Source: Candidula unifasciata (taxonomy: Eukaryota > Mollusca > Gastropoda > Stylommatophora > Geomitridae). From it: DNA of 64,000 bases. The position numbers and the translations under genes were made by a program. Below are positions 1-10,840 of the stretch, piece by piece. Location of the stretch: the NCBI GenBank assembly GCA_905116865.2, contig CAJHNH020002513.1:210001-274000 (forward strand), in the 5' to 3' direction. Within the stretch, counting starts at the first letter, position 1; the number at the start of each line of letters is the position of its first letter. The notes beneath the pieces are model-generated. The model worked only from the letters and a program-made list of their open reading frames with translations, did no database searches and was not told the DNA's origin.

Positions 1-259
1 AATAATATTTTTATGGGGTGGGATCGGGGGGGGGGGGGTGGCAGAGGGTATTTAATACTTCAGTCCTCTCCCTACATTTTTAAGGATGATAAGCTGTCAA
101 CCCCCCCCCCCCCCCCCCTCTCCCCCCCCCCACCCGCACCGCCTCCACAAGCACTAACATGTTTTTAAAAAAATCTCTCTGAGGTTTATGCTTACATAAT
201 GTCACTCACTATTATTTTTATTGTTGTTGTTGTTGTTGTTGTTCTTGTTCTTCTTCTTC

Positions 260-308
<49 letters not shown>

Positions 309-425
309 TGGACATAACCAACTGCCTCTCCCTTCCTTTCATAAAATGTGTAAGCACACCCAGAAATCTATCTACATTGGACTTTAGGTTACTTGGTAAC
401 CCATGTGTGGTGCCCCAGTTGAATA
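1..425. other. Low-complexity start of window
   Basis: Poly-G (27-38), poly-C (101-130) and a (TTG)n/(TTC)n/(TTA)n microsatellite at about 222-306. No gene. Confidence 0.7.
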
Positions 426-895
426 TTGAATGTTGAATTAAAAATCGACATTACATCACTCAGGACACTCCCATAAATGCTCAGTCCCCATCTTCAGCAG
501 CAAGCAAAGAGTTCAAATTACGATGGTACCAGTAACCATCTGGTTGTATAACCGTCTCATCCTTCCCCTGAGTGTTGAGCGTCGGCCAGATCCCTGGTAA
601 CTCCTTGCAGCGCCATTCTCCTCAGACTGTAATGATCTATCTGCGCCTCCGCACTGTTCAGCCTTTCCCAAAGAGTCCTCACAAAATCTTACTTGTCATA
701 CATCAGTTCACCACCAAGTGGTACAGAGCCAGCCAGTCTATCCGCCTGCTCATTTCCCACCACACCAGCATAACCTAGAAAAATATCCGAAGAATGATAA
801 CTACCTCGGACCTTTGAAGTGATGATTATCACTCTGCACAAAGCATGTCTGTTTTCACCTTTCTCAACATGCTCTGTGAGATGGTGCCCCATTAT
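426..895 (-). mobile_element. RNase H-derived repeat, copy A
   Basis: The minus strand encodes FLGYAGVVGNEQADRLAGSV then PLGGELMYDK (RNase H PGHxGVxGNExAD block, about 700-790). Its 3' end (left) reads GTTGAATTAAAAATCGACAT ... ATCTTCAGCAGCAAGC on the + strand, as in copies B-E. Confidence 0.65.
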
Positions 896-984
896 ACCTC
901 TGCAATCAGGCTGGCTATACGGTTGAATTGGGTTTCTAGAATGTGTAGCTGTCTGATTCTTAATAAAGAGATATTATAGAGAGT

Positions 985-1260
985 TTTCGCTTACGCACTG
1001 GACACTGCAGACTCAATAAACACTCACATAAATTAGGTATGAGCCAAACAGCTCTCTGCCGGTGCTTCGTGCTGAACAGACTCCAGAACATGTCCTGCAA
1101 GACTGTCCTCTCCTGGCGGAGCTGCGGAGCGACATATGGCAACACCCAGTAGAACTGACAACTAAGCTTTGGGGAAACCTAAGATACCTTGAAAAGACAT
1201 CACAGTTTATGACCCACGGTGGATTATGCGCATGACCAGAGATCGCTGAAGAAGAAGAAG
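985..1260 (+). pseudogene. LINE C-terminal zinc segment
   Basis: One frame reads AEQTPEHVLQDCPLLAELRS, then DIWQHPVELTTKLWGNLRYL and EKTSQFM. This is the C-terminal (C)..TPEHVL..CP segment that follows RNase H in many mollusc non-LTR elements, lacking the first Cys pair. It is opposite in orientation to copy A alongside, and ends in GAAGAAGAAGAAG. Confidence 0.6.
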
Positions 1261-1269
1261 ATTATAGAG

Positions 1270-1640
1270 AGGAAAAACTTGGGGGCGGGGGGGGGGGGGG
1301 GAACAATGTTTAAATTTTTAAGGAGACAATTTCAATGAGGGACAGTATTCAGTTCTCATCAGGTATCGCCTGACCTTGCTCGCCATTGGGTGATGGGCCA
1401 CAATTTGAGACCATTCGGAACTATTTATGTGATGTCAATATCCTTTACTTCCAGAAAATTTTCTTGGGGACGTTTGACTTGAACAATCTGCGAAAAGAAG
1501 TAGCAATTTTTATTTTGTATTTTAAATCTCTTCCCGGAGAGGGATTCAAAATTAAAACACTTGCACTTGCAGGTACACTTTTTAGCCATTGTGCTGCAGT
1601 AGTTACCTACAAAAATAGGTTCACTTAATAATAAAACAAT
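1270..1640. other. Unassigned
   Basis: Poly-G run at about 1275-1300; an 80-codon open frame (1386-1628) without recognisable features. Confidence 0.4.
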
Positions 1641-1717
1641 ATTTATGTCTGTATATCCGTCTGTCTGTCTCGCTGGCTATCTGTCTCTCTTGATGTGTTT
1701 GTATAAATCAAACCTAC

Positions 1718-1854
1718 TTGTAAAACTCTGACTTCAAATTCTGTCATCCTCTGAAACGAATCATTTCCTTCAGAGACATTGCTTGAGTTCTGTGAGGAAT
1801 CGTTGAAATGAGAGTCCTCCATTACTGACTGTCCATGTGGTTTAGCCGCACTGC
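1718..1854 (-). CDS. Candidate coding exon of an unidentified gene
   Basis: On minus a 137-base open segment lies between an acceptor (TATTTACTGTTATAG|GC) and a donor (TTACAA|gtaggt). It encodes SAAKPHGQSVMEDSHFNDSS, QNSSNVSEGNDSFQRMTEFE and VRVLQ, an acidic Ser/Asn-rich peptide. The frame is open beyond both junctions, so openness alone proves little. I do not recognise the protein and see no partner exon. Confidence 0.25.
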
Positions 1855-2009
1855 CTATAACAGTAAATAGACATACTTTTTTTCCAGTACCAAATAAAAC
1901 ATAAAGTATTGTTGTCTTCATATTCAAATCACGAAATCTTTTTAAGACATAACAAAGACGGCAGTAATTTTAAAAAAAAAAGTAAAAGACCCGTTTCCAT
2001 GTCATCAGG

Positions 2010-2235
2010 CTGGGCATATAGGGTTACAATATATATTGTATAGACCAGTCAGCGCTTGATGAGTGATGTGGTCAGCATCATGTAGGCTGCATTGACTTCG
2101 TAGGTACCCATTTAAGGCTGGGTCGACCTGAGAATTAAGGTCATTTTTGAAAAAATTCCAGCACCATTCGGATTTACCCCAAGATCTTGGAATCCACAAG
2201 TGGGCGTCTAACTCCTACACCATGGCCAATGTCAA
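2010..2235 (-). mobile_element. tRNA-headed SINE family 2
   Basis: On minus it starts GACATTGGCCATGGTGTAGG, then AGTTAGACGCCCACTTGTGG and ATTCCAAGATCTTGG, and ends ACCACATCACTCATCAAGCG, CTGACTGGTC and a GGGTTACAATATATATTGTA-type AT tail (reverse sense). Box A-like TGGTGTAGGAG is present. Confidence 0.6.
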
Positions 2236-2299
2236 GGGGGCGCTACCACTGCTGTATTGTGGTACTCTAATGTTCAAGACAATATTTACCTATACATTT

Positions 2300-2475
2300 T
2301 TTTTCGAGCGCCTTTAAACAGGCTGACACGTTTCATTGTCGCTGCGATTTTTGTGCCTTTCGGTCTAACAAGTCTAATTTCAGAAAGTATTTATTTAGTT
2401 GCTTATTACGACATGCTTAAGAAACCGTAGGCCTATAATTTTTTCCCTTCACAAATTGGGTCCTGAAACCTACAT
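2300..2475 (+). repeat. SINE-core repeat, decayed
   Basis: CATTGTCGCTGCGATTTTTG, TGCCTTTCGGTCTAACAAGT, GCTTATTACGACATGCTTAA and GGGTCCTGAAACCTACA follow the order of the family at 2700 and 28350. Confidence 0.5.
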
Positions 2476-2542
2476 GGAAAACTTAGCTATATTTAACGCT
2501 GCAGCTCATGTTTGTTTAATTCCACACATCTGTCGACATTAA

Positions 2543-2698
2543 TCTTCTTCTTCTTCTTCTTTTTCTTTTTCGTTTTCTTCTTCTTCTTCTTCTTCTTCTT
2601 CTTCTTCTTCTTCTTCTTCTTCTTCTTCTTCTTCTTCTTCTTCTTCTTCTTCTTCTTCTTCTTCTTCTTCTTCTTCTTCCTCTTCTGCTGCTGCTACT
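2543..2698. repeat. (CTT)n microsatellite
   Basis: About 140 bases of CTT triplets ending in CTGCTGCTGC. It abuts a SINE-core copy and may be the expanded GAA tail of that repeat read on the other strand. Confidence 0.85.
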
Positions 2699-2699
2699 G

Positions 2700-2865
2700 C
2701 ATTTGCCCAAGGGCAGTTGGTGCTTTGAGTTGGGGTTTACAGCAAAGCTGCAATATCTGTGCTTTTCGGCAAATCCGATTTCGGCGAACCTTTGTACGAC
2801 AGGCTTATAATTTGGGCAGGTGGTCTATTATGTTTTCAAAAAATAGGGCCCCAGAATAAACACAG
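2700..2865 (+). repeat. SINE-core repeat next to (CTT)n
   Basis: GGGTTTACAGCAAAGCTGCA, ATATCTGTGCTTTTCGGC, TACGACAGGCTTATAATTTG and ATAGGGCCCCAGAATAAACA. The last part equals the CCTGTGTGGGTTCCGGGGCCC end of the GAA-tailed SINE in reverse, showing the two families share a terminal module. Confidence 0.6.
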
Positions 2866-3189
2866 GAACGTTTATACAAAAAGCTCAGTACTGATTGCAT
2901 TTCAATTGTGACTTTGTTTTCTACCTTTCAAAAGGCCACTTTTGCTTTTTTTAATTTCTCCTTAGGGCAAGCAACATTTTTGTCCCATGATAATGCCAGT
3001 ATAAATACCTCTGCAACAAGGGCTTGCCACAGTACCATGACCATAGTGTTCTCATGTTAGTAACTTTTTATCTCATCCTATCTCCAGTGACGTCTTTTCT
3101 CATTATTTAGATATTTCTTCTTATTTTTTTAAGAAATCTTTTCCGTTACTGTAACGAACTATTTGGGTTGCTAAAAATAAACCGCACCT

Positions 3190-3440
3190 TTCTCTTAAGA
3201 CTTGGGATATACCTGTCAATTCTTGCTCTTCTATAATATTTAGATAACGATAATGATAAAATATTAAATAAAACTCTTTTCCCAAGCTTACTAACAGTTA
3301 CGATCTGTAATATAAGCAGCAAGCAATTTAGTAGATTTATGGTGCGATAGTCATCATATTTCAAAGTGTCTGATTTCTTTGGCAGAGCAGTAAATATACA
3401 TTTTAATTTTTTATTAGGAATACCCACTATTATAAATGTC
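3190..3440 (-). pseudogene. LINE reverse transcriptase fragment
   Basis: The minus strand encodes CIFTALPKKSDTLKYDDYRT then INLLNCLLLILQIV, matching the F(I)xLPKKSDxxxCxDYRTISLL block of RTE-type reverse transcriptases. Confidence 0.55.
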
Positions 3441-3489
3441 ATTTGACAAGTTTGTTATTATTTCAATTCTAAAATATCCCATAGCTTCA

Positions 3490-3599
3490 AGTTCTTCCAG
3501 TGTGATGTTTCTGGCCCGTCTTTCCTGTCATCATGTGATGCAAGGCATCCTCAACTAATATATGTATGCATGTATGTATGTATGTGTGTGTGTGTGTGT

Positions 3600-3675
<76 letters not shown>

Positions 3676-3840
3676 AGCTTCCATCGCATGTTCTAGAGTT
3701 TTTCTTCTCATGCTGAGGCAAAACAAATGACCATTGCTTTTGCCGATGTTTGTCATAAGCTGTCTGTTTTCCAGTCTTAGCCTCTTTCCGAACATTTTGG
3801 CTGTCCAAGAAATTTAAAGCATGCACCACTGAGACCACAT
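3490..3840 (-). pseudogene. Possible LINE C-terminal fragment split by a microsatellite
   Basis: On minus, FCLSMRRKTLEHAMEAGH resembles the FGHxMRRxxLExxxxxG segment of LINE C-termini. A (TG)n(TA)n tract (3561-3673) interrupts it and MMTGKTGQKHHTG follows. Weak. Confidence 0.35.
3561..3673. repeat. (TG)n-(TA)n-(TG)n microsatellite
   Basis: TG alternation, about 42 bases of TA, then TG again. Confidence 0.9.
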
Positions 3841-4254
3841 CTTTGAGGCACCAGGAGATGTTTTTGATTGTTGACTCATAATCGAGGACACACAGTCTAT
3901 GTTAAAACTGCAACAAGCAGTAATTCCCTTTTCTAAAATAGATTAAGTCAGACCTAAAGTCCCTGGGCCCAGATAGCATAATTTTTGCTGGCTTCCTGTC
4001 TCGATGTTAGATTATGAACAACACAATCAGTGTACAGAAATCCTGACCTCCTTAGGAAACCACCCACATAATGTATTTGTTAAACATGGTGAGCGTGCCA
4101 GATTTGCAGTGACACGTTGAGCATTTTGTTCACTACTGTTGCAAGCATAGACGCCACAGCCTATGTAGTCAGGTCCCTTAAGCTGCCCCCCCCCCCCCCT
4201 CCGAAATAATAAATATGTTAAGAGCGGTGAGCCCCCGAATCCCAACTCCTTCTA

Positions 4255-4345
4255 AGTTACGTTCAACCCCACTACAACCGCACAGGGGGCGATAAATACC
4301 CAGTGACAGAAAGTGTCACAATTCGGATGAACATCGCCGGGCCCA
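4255..4345 (+). repeat. Interspersed repeat (partner at 9225, inverted)
   Basis: GTTCAACCCCACTACAACCG, GGCGATAAATACCCAGTGAC and TGTCACAATTCGGATGAACA match the reverse complement of 9225-9325. Confidence 0.55.
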
Positions 4346-4890
4346 AGTCCCAGAAAACCCTTTCAACCTGTAGGTTATATTAAGGACCTGCGACGAAAGC
4401 AGAGTTGGGGCTTTTAAGGTAATTGCTTCCCATACTGGGATAGAAACCTGTCCTCATCTCTTTCAGACTATTTTTAGAATCCTAGTTCAAAGCATTTGTT
4501 CACATAGTTAATATTATTTTTTAAAAATAATATTATTATTAATTAATATTATTCTAATTATTTTATTATATTTTTGAGCTATTAAGCAATCATTTGTATT
4601 TTTTTTTTAATTTTTAAATGCGCACCAACACAAGGCTTGTCATTCTTGAGTCACATACATCTGAAAACTTAAAAGGGCTTGACCCCCCCCCCCCCCCTCC
4701 CCAACCGTTTAAAAAAATATTCTTTCTAATGTTTACTTCTTAACTCCCCGTCTGGTTGCAAGCTACTTAGCTAGCCTTTTCAAAATGCAAAAAGTATGTC
4801 ATTTATGATATTATAACGTGTCAAAGCTGAAAAACTACCTTCGAGATGTTTACTGATAGCTTAGATTTAGATGTCTTAGATGTCTCTCTC

Positions 4891-5035
<145 letters not shown>

Positions 5036-5129
5036 TTGCCTTTTTTTTTGGGGGGGGGGTGTCCGTATGACTTTATATATGTCTGTCTTTATCCCGGTGG
5101 GCATGTTTTTCTGTCTTCAGTCTTTTAGA

Positions 5130-5595
5130 TATCTGTCTGTTCCCTCATTCGTTTGAATCATGCACCACTATCTCCAAAACATAATACAACTGACTATCTG
5201 TATTATTGATAACACGTTCCAGGTATTCTTTACGTAACTTTCTGACACGTAAAACAGTAAATCATATTTTGTTCTGTTTTAACTATCTGATACTTGTCTG
5301 CGTTACTTGGTCGACTTTGAATGAACCGATTAGCATTGTTAAGAGTAAAGTTCGGTCCTAACGTAGACTCTGCATATGTGATGTGATTCCTTTATGTTTC
5401 TCAAGCCATAACATGTGAAATGAGGTAGCCATTTCCTTTTTTCTCATTTCCTATCCTTTTTAAGCAGAGATCGGGCAAATTTGCAGCTTCTATAAAGTTT
5501 TCTGTGTATACGCTGTATCCTTTATGTTCTGTAAATATATATATTTACGTGTGTATGTGTGTGTATACATATATATATATACTATTTGGAAGCTG
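5130..5595. other. Unassigned AT-rich stretch
   Basis: No gene or repeat partner recognised apart from short TATATA/GTGT tracts (5536-5580). Confidence 0.5.
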
Positions 5596-5599
5596 CGCA

Positions 5600-5800
5600 G
5601 ATGTTGTTTTATAGACGATTGATGAGAATACCTTGGACAGAAACAAAGAGTAATGAAGACGTCTTAAAAGAAACTGACTCACGAAGAGAAATGATTGCCC
5701 ACATCAGAAAGTAACAATCTACATTCTTTGGTCATGTGATGAGAAGGAGAAAACTAGAGTACACTATGACGGTAGGAAAGTTGGAGGGGAGAAGATAAAT
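5600..5800 (+). pseudogene. LINE C-terminal fragment
   Basis: RRLMRIPWTETKSNEDVLKE, then REMIAHIRK, a stop, FFGHVMRRRKLEYTMTVGKL and EG. This is the xxIPWxxxxxNxxVL..I...RQLxFFGHxMRxxxLExxxxxGKxEG segment that follows the RT in many LINEs. Confidence 0.65.
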
Positions 5801-6017
5801 ATAATATTTTTCTGCAAATGAAAATGAATAATATAATACATATTTACCTGTAGTTATAACCAAAGAACATGATTTACATGTTTCAAAGACAGTTTTAAAG
5901 TTTGCAAATGAATCCCAGGCTTAACAAGAGCAGTGAAGCGAGAAGTTGACTGCATTCACTTTTCCTAGACACGGGTATACCTTTTAAGTAGACATGGCTC
6001 TGTCAGTAATGTCTTTT

Positions 6018-6245
6018 TCTTCTTCTTCTTCTTCTTCTTCTTCTTCTTCTTCTTCTTCTTCTTCTTCTTCTTCTTCTTCTTCTTCTTCTTCTTCTTCTTC
6101 TTCTTCTTCCTCCTCCTCCTCTTCTTCTTCTTCTTTCTCCTCCTCTTCTTCTTTCTCCTCCTCCTTCTTCTTCTTCTTCTTCTTCTTCTTCTTCTTCTTC
6201 TTCTTCTTCTTCTTCTTCTTCTTTTTTCTTCATTTCTTTCTTTCT
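6018..6245. repeat. (CTT)n/(CCT)n polypyrimidine microsatellite
   Basis: About 225 bases of almost pure pyrimidine on this strand, mostly CTT triplets with CTC interruptions, ending in (TTTC)n. Confidence 0.9.
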
Positions 6246-6249
6246 TTCT

Positions 6250-6995
6250 TTTATGTTGCTCTTTATCTCAAAGTCGATCATAGGTCCACAACATCTGGCA
6301 TGAGTTGGTCAAGGGCGTTTGCTTCACTTAGGAGAAAAGGACAGAAAAATAAGCGGAAAGTAGCTGACTGGTTATGACTGTTCATTCATTGATAATTTGT
6401 CAATGACACCTCTTAGTTCTTCTAGAATAATACTGTTATATAATTTCCCAAAACTGATTATACAGTTATTTAATATTTACTAGAATGTTCACACTTCTGT
6501 GGGCTTCATTTTTTAACCTTTACCTGATAGTCTTCTGGCTGGTTTCTTGATACGTCTTTATATCTACCAGACTCGTACTGGCTTTACTATTACTTTCTGC
6601 TGGGATATCGTCTAGACCAGCAGATGTTAACTCTCATTCAGAAGTTCAATGACTTTCTAATTTCTTATTTAGATATTTTCTTACAGTTAACATCCATCCT
6701 CACTTCTGCAGACTCGATGGCTTTAACACCTTTGTCACTAGTCTATTCAGAGACTCCTCGAAGCACTGGGTCCTTCTGTTTATTATTATCAGAATAAATT
6801 TAATACAATAACTAGAATGTGTCTAGGGCTGTAAGTAACAACTTATAAAATTTTACCTTTGATTTCCCAAACATAAAATCGTTGATCACGTCATCTAAAT
6901 ATGATTTTGTTTTTTAGGCACCTGCAGAAGGTATGGCCTTGAGCTGTAGCTTAGCTAGTTTATACCTAAAGCCAGCACTGGCTTCTGGTACCCTC
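6250..6995. other. Unassigned stretch
   Basis: AT-rich, no gene or repeat partner recognised. Confidence 0.5.
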
Positions 6996-7019
6996 TGGGG
7001 GGGGGGGGGAAGGGGGGGG

Positions 7020-7268
7020 GGGAGAGAAAGAGAAATAGACCCACAGCCTCCCTAACAAACACGTCGTATAAAATTGCACTAACTAGGAGTGTTTCCTTCA
7101 AAAATGGAGTGCATCTGTCTCATACGAGAGGATGAGCCAGCACTCTGCAAACAAATAGGCTAGATCTATCAAATGAATGCGCAGGCAAATCTCAAGTTCT
7201 TTGAGAAGACTGTAGTCCAGAAGAGGATGAACAGCCGGAACTTTTCGCTGGTGGACGCGAAGGGCTAG
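7020..7268 (+). mobile_element. GAA-tailed SINE copy
   Basis: AAATAGACCCACAGCCTCCC, GAGTGTTTCCTTCAAAAATG, GTAGTCCAGAAGAGGATGAA and CGGAACTTTTCGCTGGTG. Preceded by a poly-G/GA run (6998-7035). Confidence 0.65.
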
Positions 7269-7604
7269 AACTTTGTTGTTAAAGAATGTAATTTTTCATG
7301 AGCGGCTGGTTATTCAATTTCTATATTGTAATGGTTCTAGATATTATCCGTACTTTGTTCTCTCTTGTAAGGTCGTTGTTTCAGCTTAAAACTTCAACTT
7401 TAGATTCGCGATTGCAGGTGTTTTGAAGATACCAGTGAGCTGTAACTGGAGCTACGGAGTTTGTGCTTAGCACGATGATCTCGTCGAACGATGAGCTACT
7501 CCATAAAATATTTACATCTAAAGACAATATTGCTTCAAGTACTACAGAAGCACACAATTTGATCTAAAATGTTATTTAGTACATTAGTACATTTGCACTT
7601 GTCT

Positions 7605-7845
7605 GCGTCTGAGCCCCAGGCGTTGCCAACGCGCTTCGTAATGCCGGGGTACCGGGTTCTATCTCAGCTGCAGTCGATTTGACAGCAGGCCGACCTGAGT
7701 CGGTATTGATAGTGATACCAAGAACTGACAGTCCAGTAAAGCAAAACAAACCACTGGACCTAAAATTTACCTAGAAAACCCGCAACAGCCAAAAATACTT
7801 GGCGCTGGCTTTTTAGCGTCCTGTAAAAGATACGCAACTAACTTA
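7605..7845 (+). mobile_element. tRNA-derived SINE family 1
   Basis: Head GAGCCCCAGGCGTTGCCAAC ... GTACCGGGTTCTATCTC (box B slightly decayed). The body is CAGGCCGACCTGAGTCGG, ACTGACAGTCCAGTAAAGCA and CAAACCACTGGACCTAAAAT, ending GCGTCCTGTAAAAGATACGC. Confidence 0.7.
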
Positions 7846-7982
7846 AACATATGCACAGGGATAAACAAATGCGATAAGACCTCTGGGTGGCGCCTGAAAT
7901 GTATAACCAACGAACTGAATGTTTAAGCTTTATCTTAGTTTCATGTATGGTTTGTTCTATCTATAATTGGGTAAGGAGTGAG

Positions 7983-7991
7983 AGAAAAAAG

Positions 7992-8060
<69 letters not shown>
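7983..8060. repeat. (GAAA)n-(GA)n purine tract
   Basis: GAAA tetramers passing into GA alternation. Confidence 0.85.
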
Positions 8061-8062
<2 letters not shown>

Positions 8063-8624
8063 ATGTTGACGCCAAAGAAAGATGGGCTTACCCCGAAAGC
8101 AGCGCCTATCCCTAAACGACGGATTTAAAACAAATAATTCACCTCTACTCACTTGTCGACCCAGCCTAAAATGAGTAACAAGAAATGTCCTGGAGAGTCA
8201 ATGCGACCTAAGTGATATTTACCACATCACGCAGTGATGCCTGTCTGTATTTTCTGTTAAGAACACACGCGTACAGAAATATTATGTAGACATTCATACA
8301 CTATATAAAGAAAACACTGCACGAATAAAAGAAATGACCTTCTTACCCGGTTCGACACGGTACAGCTGCACTACAACTGTGTTGATAATTCAAGTATTCC
8401 CGAAGTTACGAGAACCTCCGTGGCCGCGTTATCGTGTAACTTTGTGCTTTATAAATACACTCAACAAACAAAGCTATTGGTCTGGCTGTGGTCTCATGGC
8501 GTTGCGTAACACTCCACTGTTTTAGCTAGTCTGTGTTCCTTGCAATAGTGATAGGCTCTCATAATGCAGTACCTTTTATTGAAAACATTAGATTTTAAAA
8601 TTATATTTAATAGATCAGGGAGAG

Positions 8625-8935
8625 GAAAAACATGGACATTCTGAACGAGTTGAACATCAAGGAGAACTGGCTCATAAACAGCATCCTGTCCCGAAAGTTG
8701 AAGTATTTTGGTCACATCAAGCGTCATGGAGGCTTGGAAATGACGATGATGGAAGGTGCCGCTTGTGGAAGGCGAGGCAGGGGTCAACCACCGCGATGAT
8801 GAATACAAGGCATTTAAGGTGCATTAGCATTAAAAGCACATGGGGCCGGAAAGCTGGCTATGGAGAGGAATACTTTCAGGGCGTGAAGAGAGCGACGTTC
8901 GGTAAAGGATTTGCTGATTGATGATGATTCAATAG
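8625..8935 (+). pseudogene. LINE C-terminal fragment
   Basis: LNIKENWLINSILSRKLKYF, then GHIKRHGGLEMTMMEGAACG and RRGRGQPP, followed by the nucleotide equivalent of the 16864 copy's end (AAAGCACATGGGGCCGGAAA, GAAGAGAGCGACGTTCGGTA). It is the same family as 16864-17000, with more of the C-terminus. Confidence 0.65.
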
Positions 8936-9009
8936 AACACCGATCCTATGCAGATCAAGCAGTGGCTCTATGGCTCAAATGAAAATCAATAAAGATACTG
9001 ATAGTTATT

Positions 9010-9135
9010 TCTTTTTCCTTGTAGCATTGACTGGCTGTAAACTCAGGTGCGAAAGTTCTGGTTGTTCGTCCACTCATGGACATTGTTCTTGGTCCAGAAA
9101 CCTAGGTTTTCTTGCACATCCATTTTACATATCTG
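9010..9135 (-). repeat. GAA-tailed SINE, partial
   Basis: The + strand has GACTGGCTGTAAACTCAGGT, GCGAAAGTTCTGGTTGTTCG and CCAGAAACCTAGGTTTTCTT, the reverse complement of the family's 3' half. Confidence 0.6.
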
Positions 9136-9224
9136 GCTTTTTTTTTCATACAGAGGACTCAATTTTCCGTTATTTTGAAGCCCCATCTTAGCTGTTGCTA
9201 GGAGCCGTAATATTACCTAACGGT

Positions 9225-9325
9225 TAAACGGGACTTCCGGGACCTCTCCACGGGTGATCCTCATCCGCATTGTGGCACTTTGTGGCACCGGGTGTTTATC
9301 GCTCGGTGGGGTACAACTTACTTAC
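9225..9325 (-). repeat. Interspersed repeat (partner at 4255)
   Basis: GTGATCCTCATCCGCATTGT, GGCACTTTGTGGCACCGGGT and GTTTATCGCTCGGTGGGG are the inverse of 4255-4345. Family unknown. Confidence 0.55.
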
Positions 9326-9377
9326 TGTTGATCTGAATCAGTAATCAACTCACAGGCAGATGCAGTCTGAAAGAATG

Positions 9378-9830
9378 TTGAATTAAGAATCAACATCACA
9401 GCACTTGGGACACTTTCCATAAGTGCTTAGTCCCCGTCTTCAGCAGCAAGCGAAGAGCTCCAAAATCGATGGTACCAGTAACCGTCTGATTTTAAAACAG
9501 TCTCATCCTTCCCCTAAGTGTTGAGCATCAGCCAGATCCCCTGGTAACTCCTCGCAGCACCATTCTCCTGAGACCGTAATGATCTATCTGCGCCTCCGCA
9601 CTGTTTACTTGCTCCCAAAGTGCCCTCACAATGTTTAACTTGTCACACATCAATTCACCACCAAGAAGTGCAGAATCAGCCATTCTATCTGCCTGCTCAT
9701 TTCTCAACACAACGGCAAATCCTTTCTCAACATGCTCTGTGAGTCAGTTATAATCACTGCATGTCTGTACAGCAGAAGGCAGCAGAGACTGCCTCCACCC
9801 CATTCTCAAACTAGACGTTGTGATATTTTT
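9378..9830 (-). mobile_element. RNase H-derived repeat, copy B
   Basis: The minus strand encodes LRNEQADRMADSALLGGELM, then CDKLNIVRALWEQVNSAEAQ and IDHYGLRRMVLRG. It has an internal deletion relative to copy D between the TDxQS and GNEQAD blocks. The left end GTTGAATTAAGAATCAACAT is shared with the other copies. Confidence 0.65.
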
Positions 9831-10014
9831 GACTTTAGAAGAAACACCCCTCCTATACCTTGCATGTAAGGCTGCAGTGGGTCTATTCTTTATTTTTTTT
9901 TTTAAATACCTTATAAAGTGCTTTTACGTATAGAAATGTTATTAATATGCTGAATTACAAATAAACCTAATATAATGCTAAAATAGCAGGAAATGAAAAA
10001 ACAAAAACTTTTAA

Positions 10015-10112
10015 AGGGACAATTCTGCAGTCAAAAAGTGGATGAACAAACAAAACTTTCCGCCACCAGAGTTTACAGCTAGTGAACACGAATAAGAAGA
10101 AAAGGAAGAAGA
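10015..10112 (+). repeat. GAA-tailed SINE, 3' end
   Basis: CTGCAGTCAAAAAGTGGATG, AGAGTTTACAGCTAGTGAAC, then ACGAATAAGAAGAAAAGGAA. It lies about 680 bp upstream of the PUF60 start codon. Confidence 0.65.
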
Positions 10113-10215
10113 CTTCTAAAGAAAATTTACATGTGATTAGCTTGACCCTCTTAGTCGCTGATAAACTAGTAAGTGCCGAGGTGGGGGGGGGGAAATTAAA
10201 ATCACACCCAGTTTT

Positions 10216-10240
10216 CTTATATATATATATATATATATAA

Positions 10241-10295
<55 letters not shown>

Positions 10296-10305
10296 CACAC
10301 ACATA

Positions 10306-10392
<87 letters not shown>
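10216..10392. repeat. (TA)n, (CA)n and (GA)n microsatellite cluster
   Basis: Alternating TA and CA tracts followed by about 80 bases of pure GA, about 400 bp upstream of the PUF60 start codon. Confidence 0.9.
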
Positions 10393-10394
<2 letters not shown>

Positions 10395-10699
10395 CGGAAC
10401 GAGAAGAAGGGGGCGGGAGTGTTGACTTAAAGTCACGTTTCTATTCTCGTGTACGATGAGAATTGACAATTTGGCCTCATTGACATTTTATATGCAGAAA
10501 TCTTATTATCGTTATCAGAAATAAAGAAAACATTTTGTTAGATATATTTGTCGGTTTTAATAACAGAATATGTATTACATTAAAAAGTAAATGATACAAA
10601 ATTTAAATAAACAGATTAGACATTACAGATTGCGAAATGAACGTAAATTGGCACCAATAGGCAGAAATCTGGCAACTCCAGACGCAGCAGAAGCGAACA

Positions 10700-10789
10700 T
10701 TTTTGTTGTATACCCGCGGCCATTTTGGCGGATTCTTGAACGTTTCTCATTATATTGTTTTTCACTATTTACAGCTTCCTCCAGCAGTC
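10700..10789 (+). promoter_or_regulatory. PUF60: Putative PUF60 promoter / 5' UTR
   Basis: Immediately upstream of the start codon lies a short GC-rich patch, GCGGCCATTTTGGCGG (about 10717-10732). It contains a YY1-like CCAT core of the type often seen at TATA-less housekeeping promoters. It is followed by a pyrimidine-rich stretch ending TTTACAG at about 10774. That ending can be read either as a transcription start region or as a 3' splice site from an unseen 5' UTR exon; the sequence does not decide. No TATA box is evident at the expected distance. Confidence 0.4.
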
Positions 10790-10840
10790 ATGTCGTCGCC
10801 TTTCCAAACTTTTGGAATGGTAAATGGCACATCATCACAA
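10790..10840 (+). CDS. PUF60: PUF60 coding exon 1
   Basis: ATG followed by 16 codons ([17 protein letters not shown]), ending at a consensus donor (CAA|gtaagt), phase 0. The N-terminus is poorly conserved in the family, so this exon is supported by its junction and by the fit to exon 2 rather than by similarity. Confidence 0.75.

Noticed and set aside
5994..6377. Poly-Ser, poly-Glu and poly-Arg ORFs over the CTT tract
   Set aside because: Open only because the triplet repeat lacks stops; no coding context. The same applies to 2512-2859 and 4846-5128.
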